Source: Actinobacteria bacterium UBA4719
GTDB taxonomy: Bacteria > Actinomycetota > Actinomycetes > Actinomycetales > Dermatophilaceae
Assembly (NCBI GenBank): GCA_002404345.1
Contig: DHJN01000137.1
Span: forward strand, 1-5,678
Direction of reading: 5' to 3'
Length of the DNA: 5,678 bases
The notes under the pieces: model-generated
What the model was told of the DNA's origin: nothing
Seen by the model: only the letters and a program-made list of their open reading frames with translations
Databases searched by the model: none
Program-made: the position numbers and the translations under genes
In this document: in pieces, positions 1 through 5,678 of the stretch
Layout of the letters: the number at the start of each line of letters is the position of its first letter
Numbering within the stretch: position 1 is the first letter of the stretch

Positions 1-67
1 TGGCCGGCTCCGCAGAACCCGCCGGCCGCACCCGACGAGCCCCCCGACCTACCTCAACCGTCGGACT

Positions 68-95
68 AGCGGGCCCCGGCGAACCGGAGCCCGCT
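68..95 (-). terminator. Hairpin terminator downstream of the binding-protein gene
   Basis: Read on the minus strand, this is a 12-bp stem closed by a UUCG loop: AGCGGGC, U, CCGG, then UUCG, then CCGG, G, GCCCGCU. The single U·G wobble keeps the stem continuous. It begins 17 nt after the TAG stop of the binding-protein gene, the expected place for an intrinsic terminator. On the plus strand the same position would be a C/A mismatch, so the structure is better formed in the binding-protein transcript. No U-tract follows, so this is the U-poor hairpin type often proposed for high-GC bacteria. Bases 1-67 beyond it hold no gene that I can see. Confidence 0.7.
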
Positions 96-112
96 CTCGA
101 TGCCGGTCTCGA

Positions 113-1420
113 CTAGGGAATGCCGTTGGCCGGCATCGGCTTGGACGCGCAGTCGCTGCAGGCCGTGACCGAGCCGTCAACGGTGGCCGTATAGATCGAA
201 CCCATGAATTGGGCAGCGCCATTCTGGATGGTCGCCATCTGCACACCTTGATAACCGAGGTGGTTGCTGGACGAATAGCCGAACGGAACAATGCCGGGCC
301 CCTGGTCAAGCTGCCCGCTCTGGAGCGCGTTAATCACGTCTTGACGTGACGGATTGCGGCCCGCCTTCTTCATCAGCTGGACGAATGAATACCCGACCGC
401 CATGCCGTAGACGACGTTGCCGTCGAAGGGAAGTGAGTTGATGTACTTGTCGTGTATCTGCTTGAACAGCGTGATCCACGGGCTGCTGGTGTCGCCCGTC
501 GCTGGAAGATAGCCCGAGGTCACGATGCCATTGAGGAGACTCGCGCCCGCCGCGCCCTTGGAGAAGGTTGCGACAAGGCCGGCAAGGGTGGTCGGGTCAG
601 CACCGACGCTGCTGACTACCCATTTCGGGTTGTAATGAAGCGCCGCAGCCGTCAGCAGCGTGAGGGCGGTAAATGCAGGGATGGTGTACAGAACCACGAC
701 CTGCGCCCCGGCAGCTTGCAGGTGCGCGATCTGTGGACCGAGGTTGATGTTGGTCGGAACGTACTTCTCCTTATCGACGACTTTCGCCGCTGCGATCTGC
801 GAGTCGAGCCCTGTCACGCCACCCTGTCCGAAGTCGTCGTCCTGGTAGAGATAGCCGACCTTCATGCCGGAGTAGGTGTCGTTGACGTACTTTCCGGTGA
901 TCTTGCCCTCGATGATGTAGTCGGGCTGCCAGCCAAAAGTGTCTGGCCACTTCGACGGCTGGTTCCAGCAGTCACAACCGGACGCGACGAACAGGTCGGG
1001 AACTTTCTGGCTGTTCAGGTAGTCGACGACTGCTGTATGTGTTGGCGTACCAAGCCCGTTGAATACCGCGAACACCTTGTCCTGGAGCACCAGTTTGTGC
1101 ACCACCGTGGACGTGTTCGCGGGGTTGTAGCCATCGTCCTCGTACATGTACTTGATCGTTCGGCCATTGACGCCGCCGTGGTCGTTGACCCACTGGAAGT
1201 ACGCATCCGAGGCCTTGGAGATCTCGGAATAACCGGGAGCGGCAGGACCTGTTAGCGGTTGGTGGCTCCCGATGGTGATCTGAGTCGCGGTAATGCCGGG
1301 TGCGGATGCAGTGTTGGTTGTGCTGCCGCTGCCGCCCCCGCACGCAGCTAATACCAGCGCGACGACCACAAGCCAAGCTCCCCGCGATGTAGAGAGTCGC
1401 CGGATCGATAAGGTCTCCAT
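113..1420 (-). CDS. ABC transporter substrate-binding lipoprotein, branched-chain amino acid (LivK) type
   Basis: This is the extracytoplasmic receptor of an ABC importer; it binds the ligand and hands it to the LivH/LivM channel. The 435-residue product has a basic N-terminus (R7, R8, R13), a hydrophobic stretch at about 15-25 and the lipobox L24-A25-A26-C27. It would be anchored by lipid on Cys27. A Gly/Ser/Thr-rich linker follows, then a type I periplasmic-binding fold (Peripla_BP_6 family) from about residue 46 (ITIGSHQPLTG) to the end. The block FNGLGTPTHTAVVDYLNSQK (120-139) and the following VPDLFVASG and TFGWQP resemble, from memory, the subgroup catalogued as PBP1 ABC ligand-binding-like (cd06343), whose ligands are mostly unknown. 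I chose the ATG at 1420 because GGAGGG lies 4 nt upstream; an in-frame ATG at 1444 has no such site and lacks a typical signal start. Cys149/Cys151 and Cys421/Cys424 are unusual extra cysteines. It is separated from the permease and ATPase genes by tetR and has its own promoter region. Family is certain; ligand is unknown. Confidence 0.95.
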   Translation of the reverse strand: METLSIRRLSTSRGAWLVVVALVLAACGGGSGSTTNTASAPGITATQITIGSHQPLTGPAAPGYSEISKASDAYFQWVNDHGGVNGRTIKYMYEDDGYNPANTSTVVHKLVLQDKVFAVFNGLGTPTHTAVVDYLNSQKVPDLFVASGCDCWNQPSKWPDTFGWQPDYIIEGKITGKYVNDTYSGMKVGYLYQDDDFGQGGVTGLDSQIAAAKVVDKEKYVPTNINLGPQIAHLQAAGAQVVVLYTIPAFTALTLLTAAALHYNPKWVVSSVGADPTTLAGLVATFSKGAAGASLLNGIVTSGYLPATGDTSSPWITLFKQIHDKYINSLPFDGNVVYGMAVGYSFVQLMKKAGRNPSRQDVINALQSGQLDQGPGIVPFGYSSSNHLGYQGVQMATIQNGAAQFMGSIYTATVDGSVTACSDCASKPMPANGIP

Positions 1421-1424
1421 TTTT

Positions 1425-1430
1425 CCCTCC
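1425..1430 (-). promoter_or_regulatory. Ribosome binding site of the binding-protein gene
   Basis: GGAGGG on the minus strand, 4 nt before the ATG at 1420, is a strong Shine-Dalgarno match. It decides the start: the longer frame opening at 1444 would contain this site inside its coding region. Confidence 0.85.
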
Positions 1431-1471
1431 AGGTTGTGAACCACTCCCTGTGCGCGGACCCCGGAATGAGC

Positions 1472-1500
1472 CTGACAAGCGCCCCCGTTTCGCCGATAGT
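1472..1500 (+). promoter_or_regulatory. Candidate tetR promoter, overlapping the operator
   Basis: CTGACA (1472-1477, 5 of 6 to TTGACA) and GATAGT (1495-1500, 4 of 6 to TATAAT) are separated by 17 nt. Transcription would begin near 1507, about 46 nt before the tetR ATG at 1553. The -10 box lies inside the palindrome at 1489-1512, which fits autorepression. The -10 match is modest and mismatched at its first base, so this is a candidate only. Confidence 0.45.
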
Positions 1501-1512
1501 ACTATCGGCGAA
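1489..1512. promoter_or_regulatory. 24-bp perfect palindrome, likely TetR operator
   Basis: The core CGCCGATAGTACTATCGGCG (1491-1510) is extended by TT on the left and AA on the right, giving 12 bp half-sites (TTCGCCGATAGT) with no central spacer and no mismatch. It lies between the divergent tetR and binding-protein genes. TetR-family dimers typically bind inverted repeats of this kind next to their own gene. It overlaps the -10 boxes of candidate promoters on both strands, so occupancy would block both. I saw no second copy in the window. Assigning it to the adjacent TetR protein is an inference from position and symmetry. Confidence 0.8.
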
Positions 1513-1524
1513 TGGCCATGGCAA
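1496..1524 (-). promoter_or_regulatory. Candidate promoter of the binding-protein gene, overlapping the operator
   Basis: On the minus strand, TTGCCA (1519-1524, 5 of 6 to TTGACA) is followed after 17 nt by TACTAT (1496-1501, 4 of 6 to TATAAT, including the important TA and final T). Transcription would begin near 1489, giving a leader of about 69 nt before the ATG at 1420. The -10 box and most of the spacer lie within the 24-bp palindrome, as expected for a repressible promoter. Confidence 0.55.
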
Positions 1525-1552
1525 GAAGAGAATTAGGCCTGGCTCTCGAACA

Positions 1553-2179
1553 ATGGCGCCGGCGCTGACTCGCCGGGCGGCCAAGGAGCGCACGCGTAAG
1601 CGTCTGATCACCGCCGCTCGCGACTTGATTCTGTCAGGCCATGAGACCCGCCTCGCCGCGAGCGCGGTGGCGAAGCGAGCGCGCGTCGCGGGCGCAACTT
1701 TCTATGAGCATTTTCGAAGTCGGGACGACCTTCTGAAAGCGCTTGCAGACGACCTTTTCGACGAGCTGCGGGAAAAGCTGGCAAAGAGCCGGCGGGAAGC
1801 CCTGGCGGCTCCCAGCAACGAAGAGAAGTTGCGCCAGGAGTTCCAGACTCCGCTCGATGTGTTGGCCGCCAATCCGGACCTCTTTCGACTCTCCCTTCGG
1901 GTCCGACACTATCCTGCGTCGCCACTCGGCGACTCCAGCCGCCGCCTGTCAGGCAATACCCGCGGTGATGTGGTCGAGGAGCTCGTCGCCCGAGGTTACC
2001 CGCACGATAGCCCGGAGGAGCGGCGGCGACTCGAGATGATCGCGGATGTCCATATCGCCGCCACCGAAGTGCTTGCGCTTGGCTACCTTTCGGGACGATA
2101 TCCCGATCTCAATGAGGTCGCGGACATGCTGGTCTTGGTCACACATGGCACCCGGCTGGCTAGAGGATGGCGGGGCTGA
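1553..2179 (+). CDS. TetR/AcrR-family transcriptional regulator
   Basis: This 208-residue protein is of normal length for a TetR-family repressor. The N-terminal helix-turn-helix spans about residues 18-64; the recognition part reads VAKRARVAGATFYEHFRSRDDLLKAL across 39-64 and matches the family pattern of a Phe-Tyr-x-x-Phe block followed by an acidic-Leu-Leu helix. The remaining 140 or so residues are the variable ligand-binding and dimerisation half, which names no ligand. The frame is open from an ATG at 1436, but that start lies upstream of the candidate tetR promoter and would add about 39 low-complexity residues translated through the operator. The ATG at 1553 places the HTH at the usual distance from the N-terminus. 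Its ribosome binding site is weak. The gene is divergent from the binding-protein gene across a perfect palindrome and convergent with livM. It most likely represses itself and the binding-protein gene; control of livGFHM cannot be judged because that promoter is outside the window. Confidence 0.92.
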   Translation: MAPALTRRAAKERTRKRLITAARDLILSGHETRLAASAVAKRARVAGATFYEHFRSRDDLLKALADDLFDELREKLAKSRREALAAPSNEEKLRQEFQTPLDVLAANPDLFRLSLRVRHYPASPLGDSSRRLSGNTRGDVVEELVARGYPHDSPEERRRLEMIADVHIAATEVLALGYLSGRYPDLNEVADMLVLVTHGTRLARGWRG

Positions 2180-2184
2180 CAGCT

Positions 2185-2235
2185 CTCGGACCGGACGCCA
2201 AGGCAATCCAGGATCGCGATTCCTGAACCTCCGAG
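2185..2235 (+). terminator. Weak candidate terminator structure after tetR
   Basis: Six nucleotides after the tetR stop, CTCGGA (2185-2190) can pair with TCCGAG (2230-2235). Nested inside is a small hairpin, CAGGAT (2209-2214) with ATTCCTG (2219-2225), which has one bulged T and a CGCG loop. There is no T-tract and the outer loop is long. This is the best secondary structure in the convergent gap, but it is not a convincing intrinsic terminator. Confidence 0.25.
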
Positions 2236-2241
2236 CGCGCT

Positions 2242-2257
2242 TGATCACCGGTGATCA
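2242..2257. repeat. 16-bp perfect palindrome over the livM stop codon
   Basis: TGATCACCGGTGATCA reads the same on both strands; its minus-strand end supplies the TGA stop of livM (2255-2257). As RNA it could form a 6-bp stem with a CCGG loop on either strand. It sits in the 75-bp gap where tetR and livM converge. It does not resemble the operator at 1489-1512. A bidirectional transcription-end signal or a protein-binding site are both possible; no T-tract supports the former. Confidence 0.5.
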
Positions 2258-3307
2258 TGTCGTGCCGATCGCCGGCTCAGAAGTGCCGGCCTTGCGACGA
2301 CTGGCCCTCAACCGCCACAGACGGACGAGGCCACCCTGTATACCGTGCGGGAACGCCAGCATTGCCACTACGAAGACGCCTCCGAACAACGCCAGCGGCA
2401 GCTGGTCCCGCACCGCGCTGGGCAGGTGCACGGCGTCATTGACAGAGCCGATCCAATCGGGAACGAACACCACGACCAACGCACCCCAGACCGCTCCGGG
2501 CAGCGTGCCAAGTCCGCCGATAACGATCGCGGCCAAGAGCAGCAACGAAAGGGTCAGAGGAAAGCTGCCGGGCGCGGCCAAGTTTGAGGTGTATGCGAGA
2601 AGCGATCCGGCCAATCCGGCACATGCTCCACTGAGGACGAATGCGACCACCTGTGTGCGAGCAACACGAATTCCATAGAGAGCCGCCGCGACCTCGTCCT
2701 CACGGATGGCGCGGAAATCCCTTCCGTACCGCGTGCGCACGAGGTTAGCGAGCACCACGAACGTGACGACTGTCGGTACGAGGCCGATCCACGCGAGCCA
2801 CACCTCCGGCGCGACCGAGCTGAGCGCGTCGGGAGGAGTCAGCGCAGGGACTGAAGTACCGGCGTCGCCGCCGAAAATGTTGGAGAACCTCACCGCGACG
2901 CCGGGCAAGCCGACGGCGAGACCCAGTGTCGCGCCGGCGAGGTATGGGCCCCGGAGTCGGGCTGCCGCAGCACCAACGATGATCGAAGCCACGGACGTGA
3001 CGACAGTCGCAGCAGACATAACCAGCGCTGGATTCAGGTCCGTGTGCCCCTTGAGCACCACAGCCGTCGTATACGCACCGATTCCCATCAACGCGCCGTG
3101 GCCGAGCGAGAGCTGTCCGTTCAGGCCCGTGAGGACGGTGAGGCCGGCCGCCGCGATGGCGAAGTAGCAGACGCTGGAGAGTTGGTAGACGAGGAATGGA
3201 TTGTATGGATCGATTGCCCAGACTGCCAGCGCTGCTCCGAGTCCGAAGCCCAGCCCCACCATCGAATGGCGCAGCAGAGCGGGACGAACAGATCCCAAAC
3301 CCTTCAT
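2255..3307 (-). CDS. livM: Branched-chain amino acid type ABC transporter permease, LivM family
   Basis: This is one of the two membrane subunits of the importer, pairing with LivH. The product is about 350 residues with many hydrophobic segments. The family-typical block GLTVLTGLNGQLSLGHGALM (55-74) is followed by GIGAY. The cytoplasmic coupling loop has RAIREDEVAAALYGI (199-213), the LivM version of the EAA motif that contacts an ATPase. AGLAGSLLAY and a glycine-rich GGLGTLPGAVWGAL follow, both usual in LivM. I prefer the ATG at 3307 because GAGG lies 6 nt upstream. In-frame ATGs at 3319 (4 nt after the livH stop) and 3346 (overlapping livH) are alternatives with poorer sites and add 4 or 13 residues. 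It is the last gene of the visible livGFHM run, and its TGA lies inside a 16-bp palindrome. Family assignment is firm; the start is uncertain. Confidence 0.93.
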   Translation of the reverse strand: MKGLGSVRPALLRHSMVGLGFGLGAALAVWAIDPYNPFLVYQLSSVCYFAIAAAGLTVLTGLNGQLSLGHGALMGIGAYTTAVVLKGHTDLNPALVMSAATVVTSVASIIVGAAAARLRGPYLAGATLGLAVGLPGVAVRFSNIFGGDAGTSVPALTPPDALSSVAPEVWLAWIGLVPTVVTFVVLANLVRTRYGRDFRAIREDEVAAALYGIRVARTQVVAFVLSGACAGLAGSLLAYTSNLAAPGSFPLTLSLLLLAAIVIGGLGTLPGAVWGALVVVFVPDWIGSVNDAVHLPSAVRDQLPLALFGGVFVVAMLAFPHGIQGGLVRLWRLRASRRKAGTSEPAIGTT

Positions 3308-3313
3308 CAAATG

Positions 3314-3317
3314 CCTC
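3314..3317 (-). promoter_or_regulatory. Ribosome binding site favouring the 3307 start of livM
   Basis: GAGG on the minus strand, 6 nt before the ATG at 3307, is the best-spaced Shine-Dalgarno match among the three candidate livM starts. It overlaps the alternative ATG at 3319. The match is only 4 bases, so the choice is a preference, not proof. Confidence 0.4.
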
Positions 3318-3323
3318 ATGCGC

Positions 3324-4202
3324 TCACACCCGCCTTTCCGCTGCATGCACGAACAGGCCCTGCGGTCGAACCATGAGGATCGCGATCAGGATTGCGAGCG
3401 CACCCGCAGTCTCGAGGTCGGGTCCGAGGTAACCGCCGATGAATGAGAGTGCGAGTCCCATCGCCAACCCGCCCACCAGCGCTCCGATTGGACTGTCGAG
3501 CCCCCCGAGCACGGCGGCCGTAAAGCCGTAAACGAGAATCGCGTCCATGTTGTTCGGGTAGAGCAGCAGAGTGGGCGCGACGAGCAGGCCGGCCAGAGCA
3601 CCGGCCACGGTTGCCAGGCCCCATCCGAAGGTGAGCAGCCGACCCACGCGCACGCCAAGAAGTCGCGCAATCTCAGGCGCGAAAGCGGCCGCGCGCATGC
3701 TGAGCCCGAGGCCGGTGAATCGGAACAACACGAGCAGGGCCACCATGACGAGCAGCACGACGCCGATGGTGAAGATGTTGAAGGGCGACACCGGGATGAA
3801 GACCCCGCCCACCTGCATGGCTGCGATTGAGAAGGGAGCAGGGAAGGACCGGATCTGAGCACCCCAGATCATTGGCACGACCGCTTCGAGAATGAGCAGG
3901 AGGCCGAGCGTCAGGATGACCGCGTTGAGTGGCGGTCCATTCTCCACCCAGCGGACGATTCCTCGCTCGGCAACGGCTCCAATAACAAAGCCCGCCGCGA
4001 GGGCCGCGACGAATCCGAACCAGTAGTTGCCGGTTAGCTGGAAGACGGCCAGCGCGATGTAGGTGGTCGCCATCGCCATTGCGCCCTGGGCAAAGTTCAC
4101 GACCCGGGTGGCACGCCATACCAGCACGAGGGCAAGCGCCAGAGCTGCATAGATCATCCCTGCCGCGAGGCCGGTGAGGGTCAGAACCAGGAAATAGTTC
4201 AT
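3324..4202 (-). CDS. livH: Branched-chain amino acid type ABC transporter permease, LivH family
   Basis: This is the other membrane subunit, forming the channel with LivM. The 292-residue product has the usual LivH length and begins in the membrane, with GLAAGMIYAALALALVLVWR (11-30) leading into TRVVNFAQG (32-40), the hallmark N-terminal block of LivH proteins. The coupling loop MRAAAFAPEIARLLGVRVGR (169-188) is the LivH form of the EAA motif that docks on an ATPase. TFGWGLATVAGALAGLL and GFTAAVLGGLDSPIGALVGG follow, both typical of the C-terminal half. The ATG at 4202 comes 15 nt after the livF stop. No clear Shine-Dalgarno site precedes it, so translation may depend on ribosomes finishing livF. 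It lies inside a run of four genes in one direction with gaps of 16 nt or less, so a single transcript is very likely. Confidence 0.95.
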   Translation of the reverse strand: MNYFLVLTLTGLAAGMIYAALALALVLVWRATRVVNFAQGAMAMATTYIALAVFQLTGNYWFGFVAALAAGFVIGAVAERGIVRWVENGPPLNAVILTLGLLLILEAVVPMIWGAQIRSFPAPFSIAAMQVGGVFIPVSPFNIFTIGVVLLVMVALLVLFRFTGLGLSMRAAAFAPEIARLLGVRVGRLLTFGWGLATVAGALAGLLVAPTLLLYPNNMDAILVYGFTAAVLGGLDSPIGALVGGLAMGLALSFIGGYLGPDLETAGALAILIAILMVRPQGLFVHAAERRV

Positions 4203-4217
4203 GAGCCGGCCCGACGG

Positions 4218-4925
4218 TCAGTAGCCGAGATACGCATGCCAGAGCTCCTCCTCGTGGGCGAGCTCCCCCGCCCGACGCGAAGCGACAGTTCGGCCCGATG
4301 AAAGAAGCAACGCCTCATCAGCGATCGCGAGCGCGCTGCGGGCGTTCTGCTCGACAAGCAGCACGCTGAGCCCGCGCTGGCCGCGAAGTTCGTGGATCGT
4401 GCGCATGATCAAGCTCACAATCCTGGGGGCGAGGCCCAGGGATGGCTCGTCGAGCAGCAGGAGCTCCGCTCGCGACATGAGCGCGCGACCGACCGCAAGC
4501 ATCTGGCGCTCTCCACCCGATAACGAGTTGGCCGGCAGGTGGCGGCGAGCCGCCAGCGGAGGAAACAGCGCCATCACCTCGTCCAGCGCTTTGCGGAGGT
4601 CGGCCCGATCGCGACGCCAGAGGTGTGCCAGTCGCAGGTTCTCGTCGACCGTGAGCTCGCGAATGATTCCGCCGCCTTCAGGGACCATGCTGATTCCCAA
4701 ACGCACGATGGCCTCGGGCGACATCCCGGTGAGCAGGCGGCGCCCATACGAAACCGTTCCGGCGCGCGGGCGGACCAGACCTGCGATCGCCCGGATCAAG
4801 GTCGACTTACCCGCCCCATTTGGGCCCAGCACGGCAGTGATGCTGTTGTCGGGTATGCGCAGGCTGACGCCGTCGAGCGCCGCGACGCCCCCGTACGAAA
4901 CGCTGAGCCCATCAACCTCGAGCAT
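4218..4925 (-). CDS. livF: Branched-chain amino acid type ABC transporter ATP-binding protein, LivF family
   Basis: This is one of two cytoplasmic ATPases that drive import. The 235-residue product carries a full nucleotide-binding set: Walker A GPNGAGKST (34-42), the LivF-type VPEGGGIIRELTVDENL block (81-97), signature LSGGERQ (135-141), Walker B LLLLDEP followed by SLGLAP (155-167), and LVEQN (190-194), where LivF proteins characteristically carry Gln in the switch position. The usual VPEGR arginine is a glycine here. I chose the ATG at 4925 (MLEVDGLSVSYGG), which matches where LivF proteins normally start and has AAGG 5 nt upstream. An ATG at 4946 would add seven basic residues; it has GAGGAG 10 nt upstream and cannot be excluded. 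With the chosen start the gene overlaps livG by 14 nt, which points to translational coupling. Confidence 0.94.
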   Translation of the reverse strand: MLEVDGLSVSYGGVAALDGVSLRIPDNSITAVLGPNGAGKSTLIRAIAGLVRPRAGTVSYGRRLLTGMSPEAIVRLGISMVPEGGGIIRELTVDENLRLAHLWRRDRADLRKALDEVMALFPPLAARRHLPANSLSGGERQMLAVGRALMSRAELLLLDEPSLGLAPRIVSLIMRTIHELRGQRGLSVLLVEQNARSALAIADEALLLSSGRTVASRRAGELAHEEELWHAYLGY

Positions 4926-5678
4926 CCGCCCCTTCTTCCGCGACATTCAGCGTGAGCTCCTCGCCGAGGTAGGCATCGGTCACCGCCTTGTCCTTCTGCA
5001 CGCGCTCGGGAGGACCAGAGGCGATGAGACGGCCGAAGTCAAGGACGTGAACCCGCTCGCAGACGCTCATGATGAGGTCCAATCGATGCTCGACCAGAGC
5101 CACCGACATCTGCGCGCGGAGGGAACGCAGCAGGTCGGCGAGTTCCTTGATCTCGGTCGATGTGAGGCCGCTCGCGGGCTCGTCGAGCAACAGAAGGGAA
5201 GGCCGCGACACAAGTGCACGGGCCAGTGAAACCCACTTCTGGACGCCGTATGGCAAGACGCCTGGATACCAGTCGGCGAAATGCTCGATGCCAAGCAAGC
5301 GGAGCTGGTCGCGGGCGAGATCCGCGGTCTCGGCCTCGTATCGATCTGAGCGACTCAGACCAGTAAGTGCGGACACGAACCCCGGACGTGCCGCACGGCG
5401 CGCCCCCACCATGACGTTTTCGAGCACTGTCAGGCCGCGCCAGAGACCGAGCCCTTGCAGAGTTCTAGCGATACCGAGGGCGTTCAGCTCGTGGGGCCGC
5501 ACGCCGTTGATGCGCCGGCCGTCGTACAGGATCTCGCCCGCCTGCGGTTTCAGAAAACCGGAGACGACGTTGAACAAGCTGGTCTTACCAGCGCCGTTCG
5601 GGCCGATGATGCCGACGATTTCCCCGGCAGGCACTTCGAGGGATACATCATCCAGAGCAAGCAACCCTCCGAAGCGCA
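4912..5678 (-). CDS. livG: Branched-chain amino acid type ABC transporter ATP-binding protein, LivG family (5' end cut by the window)
   Basis: This is the second cytoplasmic ATPase, partner of LivF. The frame runs off the right edge: 254 residues are visible, beginning RFGGLLALDDVSLEVPAGE, the standard LivG opening that normally follows some ten further residues. A TTG at 5664 looks like a start but falls inside this conserved block, so the true start lies beyond 5678. Counting from the first complete codon, Walker A GPNGAGKTS is at 25-33. Next come the Q-loop RTLQ and LPYGVQKWVSLARAL, which is the LivG form of the signature motif (PYG in place of SGG). Walker B LLLLDEPASGL and the switch VEHRLDLIMSVCERVHVLDFG with its histidine complete the site. 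The C-terminus AVTDAYLGEEL is also typical. It is the first visible gene of the livGFHM transcript; its promoter and any upstream genes are not seen. Confidence 0.94.
   Translation of the reverse strand, partial: RFGGLLALDDVSLEVPAGEIVGIIGPNGAGKTSLFNVVSGFLKPQAGEILYDGRRINGVRPHELNALGIARTLQGLGLWRGLTVLENVMVGARRAARPGFVSALTGLSRSDRYEAETADLARDQLRLLGIEHFADWYPGVLPYGVQKWVSLARALVSRPSLLLLDEPASGLTSTEIKELADLLRSLRAQMSVALVEHRLDLIMSVCERVHVLDFGRLIASGPPERVQKDKAVTDAYLGEELTLNVAEEGADARG

Noticed and set aside
2..27. 7-bp inverted repeat GGCCGGC/GCCGGCC with a 12-nt loop
   Set aside because: A short GC-only stem is likely by chance in DNA of this composition, there is no T-tract, and the gene it might serve would be outside the window.
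452..1255. 267-codon open frame on the plus strand
   Set aside because: It lies entirely opposite the well-supported binding-protein gene, its translation matches no family I recognise, and long antisense frames are expected in GC-rich DNA.
1421..1488. Possible riboswitch or attenuator in the leader of the binding-protein gene
   Set aside because: The inferred leader is only about 69 nt, and I see no recognisable riboswitch core or terminator/antiterminator pair in it.
1436..1552. N-terminal extension of the TetR frame from an ATG at 1436
   Set aside because: This would require translating through the operator and candidate promoters, and it adds about 39 residues with no family resemblance; the ATG at 1553 fits normal TetR length.
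2046..3167. Plus-strand open frames of 210 and 153 codons opposite livM and the end of tetR
   Set aside because: Their products are low-complexity and rich in Arg, Pro, Ser and Thr with no domain; the minus-strand LivM frame carries the conserved motifs.
4399..5229. 276-codon plus-strand frame opposite livF and livG
   Set aside because: It is antisense to two ATPase genes with complete nucleotide-binding motifs and shows no domain of its own.

Overview
The window carries a high-affinity branched-chain amino acid type (HAAT/Liv) ABC importer plus a TetR-family regulator. The DNA is GC-rich, the genes are tightly packed, the binding protein is a lipoprotein with an LAAC lipobox, and long spurious open frames lie opposite the real genes. 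This suggests a chromosomal segment of a high-GC soil or environmental bacterium, most likely an actinobacterium. That assignment is an inference from composition and gene style, not from a marker gene.

Layout. On the minus strand, reading from the right edge leftwards, there is a tight four-gene run: livG (ATPase, its 5' end cut off by the window edge at 5678), livF (second ATPase, overlapping livG), livH (first permease) and livM (second permease, ending at 2255). Next, on the plus strand and convergent with livM, is a TetR-type repressor gene (1553-2179). Divergent from it is the minus-strand gene for the substrate-binding lipoprotein (113-1420). A strong hairpin at 68-95 follows the binding-protein stop codon.

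How it works together. The lipoprotein would capture a small polar ligand outside the membrane, LivH and LivM would form the channel, and LivG and LivF would power import with ATP. The ligand cannot be read from the sequence; amino acid specificity is only the family default. The TetR gene splits the binding protein from the rest of the importer, so the binding protein has its own promoter region.

The most informative non-coding element is a perfect 24-bp palindrome at 1489-1512, between the tetR and binding-protein starts. Plausible sigma-70-like promoters on the two strands have -10 boxes that almost coincide inside this palindrome. One dimeric repressor site could therefore shut both genes at once.

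The genes belong to known families. What deserves follow-up is the overlapping-promoter switch, the strand-biased terminator hairpin, the unusual cysteine pairs in the binding protein, and the palindrome over the livM stop codon. I see no RNA genes, insertion sequences, CRISPR arrays or phage genes.
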